From Closterium sp. NIES-65 (Eukaryota > Streptophyta > Zygnematophyceae > Desmidiales > Closteriaceae), in the NCBI GenBank assembly GCA_948144175.1, contig CANXME010001985.1, positions 434,001 through 498,000 of the forward strand: a stretch of 64,000 nt of DNA, in the 5' to 3' direction. Under the pieces are notes generated by a model. It saw nothing but the letters and a program-made list of their open reading frames with translations, made no database searches and was not told where the DNA came from. How positions within the stretch are numbered: the first letter of the stretch is position 1; the number at the start of each line of letters is the position of its first letter. A program made the position numbers and the translations under genes. This document shows, piece after piece, positions 1-9,478 of the stretch.

Positions 1-3000
1 GGATGTAGAACGGCGGCAGAGAGGTGTCGGTGCGCAGAAACAGCGACGGGTCGGCAGTAGAAGGAGCAAACCCAAGTGCCGCCAGTGTAGTCCTCAGTGT
101 GTCGTGCCACTCACGTGGCGCCTGGCGGAGACCGTAGACTGGACGCCGGAGACTCCACTGGGTACCAGGAGGGAAAGACCCAGTGAAGCCAGGTGGGCGG
201 CGCAGCCAGATCTCCTCGTGCAGGCTGCCCTGCAAGAAAGCAGTGCTGAAGTCGAGAGAGTGCAGCTCGTAGTCACGGTGAGCAGCAACGTGCAGCAGTA
301 CCCGAAGAGTGGTCATCTTCGGGGTAGGGGAGAAGGTATGAAAGTAGTCAACTCCCTGCCGCTGACTGAAGCCACGAGCCACGTAACGCGCCTTGAAGAC
401 AAGCGGAGAACCCGGCGGCCGCTTCACCCTGAAGATCCACATGCCACTGACGATGTTCACCCCAGGAGGGGGAACAGCATCAACGTAGGTGCCTGTGGAC
501 TTCCAGGAAGCCATCTCTGCATCCATAGCTGCCTGCCACTGAGAGGAGTAGGGACCCTCTATCGCCTCCGCGTAAGAGCGCGGAGTCGGGATGTCAATTG
601 CTTCCGGGTCTCCCTCAGGGGTAAGCAGTACGGACACGAGATGAGGTGAAGCAGCGGCCAGACACCGGAACTCCTCCTGCCTGTCCTCAAGGATGTCCGT
701 GCCAAGGGCACACTCACCCCCGACGGACGGAGGACAGACCGACTCAGACTCAGCGACAAGACTAGCAGCGTAGTCTAGACGACAGCGAGCAGCAAAGTCG
801 ACGAGCTCAGTAACAAGGGCAGACGCAGCAGTAGACTCGAAAGAAGGGTCAGTGACGACAGTAGCAAGGAGACGCGTGACAGTAGGACTGGCAACACGAA
901 GAGAGTCCGACTCTGGGTCGGCAAGAGCTGGAAGAGAGGACTCAGGAGGAGAAGGCAAAGGGGCACGCAGAGGAGCAGTAGACGGATGCAGAGACATCCG
1001 GTGCGTGCCAGTGACAGGAGGGGGACGCTGACGCGAACCGCGACCACTAGCACGCAGCGCACGAACAGGCGACGCAGGACGAAACGCAGGCTCACGACGC
1101 TCAGTAAGACCTCCAGTAGGACCAGCGTAGGGAGAAGGAGCAGGCAAAGGGGAGGCAGGCTATAGCTGTGACTGTGACTAGACAGGCTGTGGACCCTCGA
1201 AGGTAGGAGGAGGAGGACCAGTAGAAGGGGGAAGACCAAGAACCTGTTGCAGGAGTGGAACGAAGTACGGTTGAGGCCGCGTGGCGACGCCAGAAACAAT
1301 AGGGACAGCACCAGGACCCCCAGCAGGAGTACCCGCTCCAGCAGTACCGCCAGTGGTAGTCTCAGCGCCAACACCCTCAGCAGCACCAGCTCCAGTCGAA
1401 CGTGCAGGTCCAGCAGCTCCAGTACTCCCAGGACGAGCACCTCCGGGACCCGAGACAGCAGCACCCTCAGTAGTCGACGAACCTCCAGCACCAGCAGCAC
1501 GGCTCTAGCGCCGGGCGAACCACTCGCGTAGCTCCTGTGGGGAGAGTGGCTCCCGGCGAGACGAAGCACCCGGAGAACCTCCAGGCGAAGAACCTCCACG
1601 CTCAGCACCCCCAGGCAAAGTACCTCTAGGCGTAGTACCTCCAGGCTCAGCACCCCCAGGCTCAGCACCCCCAGGCGTAGCACCCCCAGGCGTAGCACCT
1701 CCAGGCTCAGCACCCCCAGTCGCAGCACCCCTAGGCTCAGCACCCCCAGTCTCAGCACCCCTAGGCTCAGCACCCGCAGCACCACCAGAGTCACCAGTGA
1801 CCTCGACAGGCTCGACCGCGTCTACCTGAGACACACCTGAAGGGGCAGGACCTTGAGGGGGAAGGGGGTCTACCGGGGGGGGACCTGGTACCAGGATGAG
1901 CGGGGGCGGGGGGAGGGACGGAGTGCGGTAGGGGAAGAGGCGGTAGTAGGGGACCGACTCGTCGAACGTGGCGAGAGGTGGGGTGGTAAAACTACCACCC
2001 AGGTGCGTCGGGGGGGAACCCTAGGAAGACGCAAGGAGCAGCGCGAGGGGACAGCTTGTCCGCAGACAAGTCGCGAACAAACGCCCGAGATCCCCAGACC
2101 CGGAACGCCGACGCATCGCCAACCTTCCCCGTCCACAGCAGGGCTGGGGAGGTCTCCGGCCTGGAGACCCTGGGGTGAAGGTTGATCTGGTGCGCCGCGT
2201 ACCTCACCGCAAACGGCCACAGAAAATGGGGGGCAGCCGCATGCACCATAGACGTACGAGCGACGTCCATGACCATGCCAATGCGGCGCTCTGCAATCCC
2301 ATCTTGTTGCGGTGAGTCCGGAATCGTGAAGGTCTGACGGATGCCTCGCGCACGACAGTAGGCTCGCAGAAGGCCAGAGGAGAACTCTCCGCCTCTGTCC
2401 GAGTGCAGACGCAGAACAGGAAAGTCCGAGCCAAAGCTCTGCCTGAGCTGGAGACGAGCTGCGCGGATCCAGTCGATCAGCACCTCAGTGACATCACTCT
2501 TGCTGCGCAAGGGGAAGACTGTGATGTAACGCGAGTAGTCGTCAACAACAAGCAGGAAGTAGCGCTCGTGACCCTGTCCACGGACGCGGGCTGGACCCCA
2601 CACGTCTATGTGAAGCGTCTGCAACGGGGCCTCTGTCGGAGGAAACTGGGAGGAGTGAGGGGCAGCACGCTGGCGCCCCTCGACACAGGGGACACAGGAA
2701 GGGCCAGGGCCTTGAGGAAGGGGAGGGAGGGACCGGGGGAGACCAGACACAAGAAGCGGGGAGGCCATGCCTCTGAGCCGAAGCAGAGAGGGGTGACCAA
2801 GACGGTGGTGCCAGAGGAGAGTCTCGTGAGACAGGAGACGACACGAACAGTGGGCAGACTCAGGACCAGACCTGGACGCTGCAGCAAACACCTGACCAAA
2901 CGCAGGGACCCTACCAGACTCAGTAACTGGAGGAGACGCAGTGGTCAGTGTGTACAGGCTCGACCCTGGCTGACGGGTAAACGTAGCCAGGTGTCGACCT

Positions 3001-4829
3001 GTGCTAGCCTCTGTGCAGTGCGTCACCCGCTGACGAGCAGGGGTGAACTGGTGGACTCCCACATCCTGTAGGTCAGCACCACTCACCAAGTTCGTAGAGA
3101 ACGAGGGGAGGTAGAGACCAGACAAGGTGCCAGAGGGAGCCGCCGGACACGGGAGGACAGTGGACAAGCGAGACAGGATAGGACCCCCAGAGGGGTCAGC
3201 CAGGGAAACCGCAACCGGCCGACTAAGCGGCGTGAGTGTGGTGCGGTCCCGAAAGAAGGAGCGAGACGCCCCAGAGTCAAGGGGGAAGGTGTGGGAGGCC
3301 GAAGCCGACGTAGTACCTGAGAGCGCAGACTCACCAGTACCTGAGAGCGCAGACTCACTAGTACCTGAGAGCAAAGACGCACTGGCACCTAGAGCAGCAG
3401 CCTCACTAGCACCTAGAGCTGCAGTACCAATGCCCGGGTCGGGCGGGAAACACCGGTAACAGTCACCCTCATCACTAATAGTCACAGCATACATGGCAGC
3501 AAGGATAGCATCAAAGTCAAGATCAAAGATAGCTACGCCAGCCCTAGACAGCTCTCCCCAGCGGGGGATCTCCGTGGCCTCCGGAAACTGCTGACGCCAA
3601 GCGTCCGTCAGGCGGCCAAAGCAGCGCTGGGTGGGGTCGGCACCCCCACACTGCTCACCCGCGCGGTCGCCGGTGCGAAGGACGTAGGTGCAGGGACCAA
3701 GACCCCCACCACGCTGACGCTGCGTGTACCACTCACGGAGCTGCTGAGGGGTGGGGACGTCGCGAGAACGCTGCTGCTGCTGCTGCTGGCGCTGACCATC
3801 CCCAGCGCCGCTCCGCTGTGAAGTGCCACTCCGACCACCTCCACCACCTCCACCTCCGCCTCCTCCACCTCCGCCACCACCGCCACCCCCGCCAGTACCG
3901 CCGCCGCCGACGCCGCCTCCGCCTCCACTGCTGCCACTAGCACCCCCACCCCCGCCACCACCTCCACCGCCACCCCCACTCCCTCCGCCGCCTCCACCTC
4001 CACCGCCTCCGCTAGCTCCACCCGCTCCCTTGCCCCCCTTGCCCTTGCCAGGGCGGCGTCTCCCGCTAGGGGCAGACGCCGCACCGACCGACTCCAGACC
4101 AACGAGGTCGGCCGCAGCGGTAGAGGCGAGAGAGGGCAAGAGAGGGGAAGGAGAACACCCCTCAAAGATGGGGGCGCGGGGGTCACCTCGAGAGGCTCCT
4201 ACAGCGACGATGCTCTTCTCCACCGCTAGGAGGGCCTTCTCTAGGAGGTCGACTGTGAGAGTGGTGAGTTAGACCGCGGGGAAGTGGTCCCGGACTACAC
4301 GAAGGGAGTCAGGGAGGCGGGTGACTAGAAAGTAGAGAGTGATGTACATGGGGGGGGGGGTTCTTGGCGCAGAAGTCAGCAGGAAGCGCAGCACGGTAGC
4401 GGGTGTCACTAGTGCGGAGGTGCGTAATGAGATCAGCGACTGTGGGAAAGGCAGCAAGGTCAGGGAAGAGGAAGGGTAGCATGAGGCGGCTCAGTGCAGC
4501 AGTGGCAGGGGAGGAGTAGCGCGCAACTACAGCGTCGTACAAGGTCTTAGCACTCTTGTACTGACTAAAGTGCGCGCGCTCAGCGGTAGGCAGGTGGCGA
4601 CGCACAGCAAGACGTGCAGCAGCGTCGCGTGTGGCCCACTGGGAACGAACAGTGGGGTCAGCATCAGTAGCAAGGGCAGGGACGGCGCCAGAGGTGAGGT
4701 CAAAGAGAGAAAGACCGTCTGCCCTATCGCACTGTAAGAACAGCTGCAGGTCGTCGACCCAGACCTCAAAGTCAATGGCGCGACCCTCAGCGTCAAAAGC
4801 TAGGACACTAGGGGTAGCCATGACAGCAG

Positions 4830-5800
4830 TCGACGATCTCACCAGACAGGGCGGGTCGGGCAGTTCAGCAGCACAGGAACACGACAACACTGCTGCTCGG
4901 CCGGCCCAGCAGCAACAGCAGCTCCGCGGGACCAGCGGCTCGGCTCCTCAGGTGACTCGGGCGGCTCGGGCGGCGCAGGCGGTTCGGGCGGGTCGAGCGG
5001 CTCGGGCGGCTCGGGCACTCAGCGGCACAGGCGGCTCGGGCGGCTCGGCTCCTCAGCGGCACAGGCGGCTCGTCTCCTCAGCGGCACACGCGGCTCGGCT
5101 CCTCAGCGGCACAGGCGTCCGGGCGGCTCGGGTGGCGCAGGTGGCACGGGCGGCTCGGGCGGCTGGGTGTTACAGCGGCGTACGGGCGGCGTGGGGCCGA
5201 GACGGCGGCGTGCGGCCGGGACGGCGGCGTGCGGCCGAGACGACGGCGTGCGGCCGGGACGGCGGCGTGCGGCCGGGACGGCGGCGTGCGGCCGGGACGG
5301 CGGCGTGGGGCCAGGACGGCGGCATGCGGCCGGGACGGGTGGCGCACGGGCGGCGTGGGGCCGGGACGGCGGCGCACGGTCGGGACGGGTGGCGCACGGG
5401 CGGCGTGGGGCCGGGACGGCGGCGCACGGCTGGGACGGGTGGCGCACGGGCGGCGTGGGGCCGGGACAGCGGCGCGCGGCCGGAACGGGTGGCGCACGGG
5501 CGTCGAGGGGCCGGGACGGGCGGCGCACGGGCGTCGACGGGCCGGGGCAGCGGCGCGCGGGCATCTAAGGGCGGCGCGACGGCGGCGTGGGGCCAGGACG
5601 GGTGGCGCGCGAGCGTCTAGGGGCCGGGACGGGCGGCGCGCGGGCGTCTAGGGGCCGGGACGGGCGGCGCGCGAGCGTCTAAGCGCGGCGCGCGGGCATC
5701 TAGGGGCCGTGACGGGCGGCAAAGGAGGGGCCACTAGGGCAGGTCGCCAAAGCGAGAGAGGGCCCGGAGCGCGACTCACGGCGAGCGCGCTTCGGGCAGG
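4830..5800. repeat. GC-rich minisatellite leader of Copia copy A
   Basis: Between primer site and gag lies about 1 kb of imperfect tandem repeats of about 19-30 bp built from GGGACGGCGGCGTGCGGCC and GGGACGGGTGGCGCACGG. Long open frames exist in several frames on both strands simply because stop codons are rare here, so none is called as a gene. The equivalent position in copies C and E holds a different GC-rich repeat. Confidence 0.8.
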
Positions 5801-5865
5801 AAAAAAAAAATATCGATGTGGTGGGCCCTAAGCACAGTTCCCACGGGGGAACCTGCTCGATACCA

Positions 5866-5996
5866 TGAGAAGAGTAGAACGAGAATGAATGAACTCTGAA
5901 TGAAGTGAGTACAAATATGAAACCCTAATTGGGTTGTACCCCCTATGGGATGCCCCACTATAGCCTACACAAAAGCATAAGCTATACATTCTGACA
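5866..5996 (-). repeat. 5' LTR of Copia copy A
   Basis: A 131-bp LTR with TG...CA ends. On the minus strand it starts TGTCAGAATG and contains the core GTGGGGCATCCCATAGGG followed by GTACAACCC, which is shared with the LTRs of copies C and E. The flank on its right, GAGAC (5997-6001), is the candidate target-site duplication; its partner lies outside the window. Confidence 0.85.
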
Positions 5997-6019
5997 GAGA
6001 CCTCCTACTCTAGTTACCA

Positions 6020-6157
6020 TGTTAAGAACTAAGGCAAGGATGATGGAATTAGGTGAAGGGGTGGGTACAATACTAGGGTATCGAGAAAGTTTCTTTACCC
6101 CTTAGTGCTAACCCCCATGCAGCCTAGATAACCTAAACAAGTATATATAATTTGACA
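6020..6157 (-). repeat. Possible older LTR of a related family
   Basis: A 138-bp segment with TG...CA ends. On the minus strand it begins TGTCAAATTATATATAC and ends in AACA, directly followed by TGGTAACTAGAG, which resembles a diverged tRNA-Met primer site. Size, ends and a central GGGG-rich block match the family 1 LTR layout. No partner LTR is visible because copy A starts immediately next to it. Tentative. Confidence 0.4.
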
Positions 6158-6230
6158 GAGTGGTTATTTTGCTACTACTTTCTGTAGTTTGGCATTTACG
6201 TATATTTGGATCGCGCTTGCTTCAACTTCC

Positions 6231-6372
6231 TGTCAGAATGTTATTATTCTCTAGCCTACAGTGGGGTACTCTATAGCGAGTACAACCCCTTTGGGTTTCC
6301 CATATGTATCCTGCTGCTTTCTAGTGAACCCTCTCCTTCTTCATTCTAAACTTCTACCTCTTAATTTTGACA
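6231..6372 (+). repeat. 5' LTR of F1
   Basis: A 142-bp LTR, TGTCAGAATG...TTTTGACA, with the core CAGTGGGGTACTC...GTACAACCC shared with Copia family 1. Confidence 0.9.
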
Positions 6373-7552
6373 TGCTATCAGAGCAGGTCGATCCCCTTGG
6401 GTCGATCCTGCGGGTGGGCTCACCACCTCACTGCTTCCGCTGCTACTGCTACTCTGTGTGTCGCACGCCCCGTGGCGTGCGACGGATTTTTCATCCCGCC
6501 GCGCGCTCGGAGCGTGCGGCGGTTTTCTGCCCGCCGTGCGCCCCGAGGCGCGCGGCGGTTTTCTGCCCGCCGTGCGCCTCGAGGCGCGCGGCGGCTTTCT
6601 GCCCCGTCACTCCGCGCGTCGCCCCCGGGAGGCGCTGCGACGGGCGACGGGGACCCGCGCGTCGCCCCTCGTCGCCCTTTGTGGCCCGCGCGCCCTACGT
6701 AGGGCCCGCGCGTAGCCCGTACGGGCTGCGCCAGGCCCGCGCGCGGCCCGTACGGGCTGCGCCAGGCCAGGGCGCGCCTCGGGCCGCCCGCACGCGGTTC
6801 GTACGGGCTGCGCCAGGCCCGTGGGTGCCCTGTTTCCTCTTCCCTTGAGGCGCCTGCTGTCCCCCGCACTTCTGACGGCGCCCCACCCCTGCTGCTACCC
6901 GTGCTCCTGCATTAGGGTTTGGGGGTGGAGCGTGTGGGGGTATGGGGGTGCAGTTTCTCAGCAGCATCTCCTGCTCCTCCTCCTCCGTCTCCCGCTGCTG
7001 CAGCTGCCGCTCAGGGGGGTGGGTGTGTGGGAGCCGAAGGAGTGGTACTAGGGGGTGAAGGGGGAGTGGAGCTAGGGGTGAAGCAGGGGGTGTGTGTCAG
7101 GGGGGGTGGGACTGTTTGGGGAGGTTGAACGGAGGTTGCCGTCGTATCGCCAGCAGCACCTGTAGTCCGGGGAGTTGCTCCGGTAGCCCAGTCGCAGCCA
7201 GCTGTGCCAGTCGCCCGTGGGTCCGTTGCTCGTCTGCCGCTAGTTTTAGCTGCGGGGCCAGTTACTCCAATGGTCCGGAGCGCTGTTCCGGTAGCCGCTG
7301 TGCCAGTGTGACTCCTGTTGCCCGTCTGTCTGCAGCTTCAATCGTCGCCTCCTATCTCCTCTCCTCTCACAGTCTCGCCTCCTCCTCCTCACTTGCCCTC
7401 TGCGATAGCCTCTAGCTTTGCTTACATTTGTGAACTTTGAACTGTTGCTTCTTGTACTTGTGCTCAGAATGTGTGGTGACATTGTGATCCACCCTGAGCT
7501 TGTTCTGCTTTGCTTGCTCTGCTGATTACACCCCACTTTGGCTATGGGGATG

Positions 7553-7690
7553 TGTCAGAATGTTATTGTTCTCTAGCCTGCAGTGGGGTACTCTAGAGCG
7601 AGTACAACCCCTTAGGGTTTCCCATACGTATCCTGCTGCTTTCTAGTGAACCCTCTCCTTCATTCTAAACTTCTACCTCTTATTTTGACA
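7553..7690 (+). repeat. 3' LTR of F1
   Basis: A 138-bp LTR directly repeated with 6231-6372 and followed by the target duplication CTTCC. Confidence 0.9.
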
Positions 7691-8652
7691 CTTCCAGTCG
7701 CACGGTTTTCCACGCCGATCTATGTCGCGTGACTAACGGTCAAAACAAAACAAATTCAACTATGGTTTGGGGTCGAATACTAACCCAGAAACTTCGTTTC
7801 TACCCTGTAAGCGAGATAAATGAGATGTCATCGTCGATCGCACTGGAGACAGCGCAATAGGATTAAGAAGTACTCGCGGTCAAGATAAACAATTACTTAC
7901 AGTTAAAAAAACTAAAATATCGAATCGATGATCCCTTCTTCATCGTTTTTCTTGAATTTTGGGCTGGTTTGATCTGGAGCCTCTGATTGGCTGCGGAGCT
8001 GATTAGTGCAATGATTAGGTCAAGCTGCAAAATTTCCCGCCAAAAACGGGACTATAGGGGTCGGGCCAACCCTAGGCGATATCGGAAAATTCTACTCAGG
8101 GGGGGAAAGGGACTCTCTCAGCGAGGGCCTCTAACCCGGAACGTCTGTACATTGAATTATCGATTATCGCAGACCAGTCGCGAAATGACAATGTCAGGAA
8201 CCAAATGACCACTCGGCTAGCACTGCGTTGCGGTGATGTTCCACGTCAAACTGAAAACTGCCCACCGACAAAATGGAAACCAATCATACAACTGTTCCCT
8301 ATCCGAAATGCCGCGAGCGCGGAAACCGCGTGATAAAAGGTGGATTGGAGCGGGATATAAGCCCCAAAGCCCGTGCCGCGGTAATTCTCTCCGAAAGAGG
8401 TTTGTAGAGGCGGGTTCGAGCGATAGTCGCAGGAGGTTGTCACTTTCGCGGGTGTTGCTAGAAGGTCCCACGATCAATGGCGAACAGCACCACGTCCTAA
8501 GCACGACTCTGCACTAGGCAGCCTGTAATGCACTTTCGAAGGAGTCTCTCGTAAAAATATTACGACCTGATTCCTGGAATTGTTCCGACACCCATTCACG
8601 CACCCAACCGATTCCTCTCTTTTCCTTCACATCTTGGTTGTAGCTGGTTTTA
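7691..8652. other. Intergenic region upstream of the thioredoxin-like gene
   Basis: Ordinary-composition DNA, less GC-rich than the elements. I see no convincing gene: the short frames at 8217-8517 overlap on both strands and show no recognisable domain. It should contain the promoter and 5' UTR of the gene starting at 8653. F1 sits at its left edge. Confidence 0.5.
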
Positions 8653-9018
8653 ATGGCGGCGGGACCTACAGATTATGTGAAATTCGTGACTGATAATGAC
8701 CTCAAAGACCTCCTTGACGCCTCTGAGCCGTTGCTAGTCGTGGCTGCGGTGTTTAGTAGTGGGAATGACCGCTACGACGATCGCCAACGACTTCAGTTCA
8801 CTTTTGGTAAGACTGCTGAAAGCTTCTTAGGAGTCGTCGAATTTGTCATGATTGACGTCGACAAGTATCCCCTCGTCGCCAATATTGGCGACCTGAGGAC
8901 AACGCCCACTGTGTGGATCTTCAAAGGGGGAGACCTTGTGAAGAGTTTCATGGACAACGTCAGCCAAGATGATCTCTTTAAGAAAATTGAGCGAGCTCCA
9001 GTAATCTCTCAAGTCTAG
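8653..9018 (+). CDS. Cysteine-free thioredoxin-fold protein
   Basis: Single-exon 121-residue protein, starting at ATG 8653 and stopping with TAG at 9018. The pattern is a thioredoxin fold: strand LLVVAAVF (about residues 27-34), strand VEFVMIDVDKYP (62-73), the cis-proline region RTTPTVWIFKGG (82-93) and a C-terminal helix (DDLFKKIE). Where active thioredoxins have WCGPC, this protein has SSGNDRYDDRQ, and there is no cysteine anywhere, so it cannot act as a dithiol oxidoreductase. By analogy with other redox-dead thioredoxin domains it may be a binding or scaffold subunit; that is inference. No signal peptide or membrane segment is seen, so it is probably cytosolic or nuclear. Its 3' end faces the GT90 gene. 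Confidence 0.8.
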   Translation: MAAGPTDYVKFVTDNDLKDLLDASEPLLVVAAVFSSGNDRYDDRQRLQFTFGKTAESFLGVVEFVMIDVDKYPLVANIGDLRTTPTVWIFKGGDLVKSFMDNVSQDDLFKKIERAPVISQV

Positions 9019-9478
9019 TACAGTTCAGATGCTCATTGATTGTACTTGCAGACCGGAATGCTATACAGAGGATATTGCATGTGGAATTGGTGTGTCATGT
9101 GTTCCTGCTACTCAACGGCAGTGATGAATGCATTCGATAAATGCCCATACTGTGGCATCCACGCATGCCCCTTCTAACTCAAAAAGCTGCTGCAAGTTTA
9201 CCCACCCAATGCCACCCATCCGCTGTAACTGGAGAGATGATGTTGGGCGTGTCATATACACAGTATACGTATGCATATCTAGGCACAAAAAGGGTACCGT
9301 ATTTCAGCGGGCTTGCTCTTAGCATGAGATGCAAATCATCGCGTTACTGGGTATTGAACAAGTAGCAGAGTTTGAGAAAAGGCAGCTTCTTGACTTTCTG
9401 TGTAAGCATTGCCTTTACTGTGTGGGTGCTAGTTATGCAACAATAAAAAAAAAGTCAATAATACAGAAAATGACTGTC
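9019..9478. other. Convergent 3' UTR region
   Basis: 460 bp between two convergent stop codons. An AATAAAA-type poly(A) signal followed by an A-run lies at about 9440-9452 on the plus strand, which fits the end of the thioredoxin-like transcript. No further gene is seen. Confidence 0.55.

Larger units (their letters stand above)
1..5996 (-). mobile_element. Copia family 1 element (copy A), runs off left edge
   Basis: Ty1/copia LTR retrotransposon on the minus strand. From right to left: 5' LTR (5866-5996), primer-site-like TGGTATCGAGCAGG just inside it, a GC-rich repetitive leader, then gag beginning MATPSVLAFD near 4818. Next come a glycine-rich tract (~3830-4030), a Cys/His cluster (CTYVLRTGDRAGEQCGG), a protease motif (LDSGASRSFF), and an integrase core with a GGEFSSGLL segment followed by SPQQDGIAERR. 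A repetitive Glu-Pro-Gly-rich linker (~1590-1790) leads into reverse transcriptase at the window edge. The end of RT, RNase H and the 3' LTR lie outside. It is close to copy C at 22796-30277, element for element. The element is broken, with roughly three or four breaks inside the window. Only one LTR is visible, so age cannot be dated from LTR pairs. Confidence 0.93.
6231..7690 (+). mobile_element. Non-coding LTR element F1 (family 1 derivative)
   Basis: A complete 1,460-bp LTR element with a perfect 5-bp target duplication CTTCC (6226-6230 and 7691-7695). LTRs are 6231-6372 and 7553-7690. The 5' LTR is followed by TGCTATCAGAGC, one base from the plant tRNA-iMet primer site, and the 3' LTR is preceded by a purine-rich GGCTATGGGGATG. 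The interior holds GC-rich repeats (6480-6800) and a 3' block (~7430-7552) homologous to the 3' end of Copia copy C. There is no gag or pol, so mobilisation must come from another element. LTRs differ at about five positions plus two small indels, so the insertion is moderately young. Confidence 0.93.

Noticed and set aside
3823-4272. Polyproline open frame.
   Set aside because: It is the antisense of the polyglycine tract of Copia A gag.
4631-5651. Arg/Ala/Gly-rich open frames on both strands.
   Set aside because: They lie in the minisatellite leader of Copia A, and all frames are open because stop codons are rare in the repeat.
8217-8517. Short overlapping open frames (94-95 residues) on both strands upstream of the thioredoxin-like gene.
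   Set aside because: No domain, no splice support and overlapping frames on opposite strands; probably chance in the 5' region.
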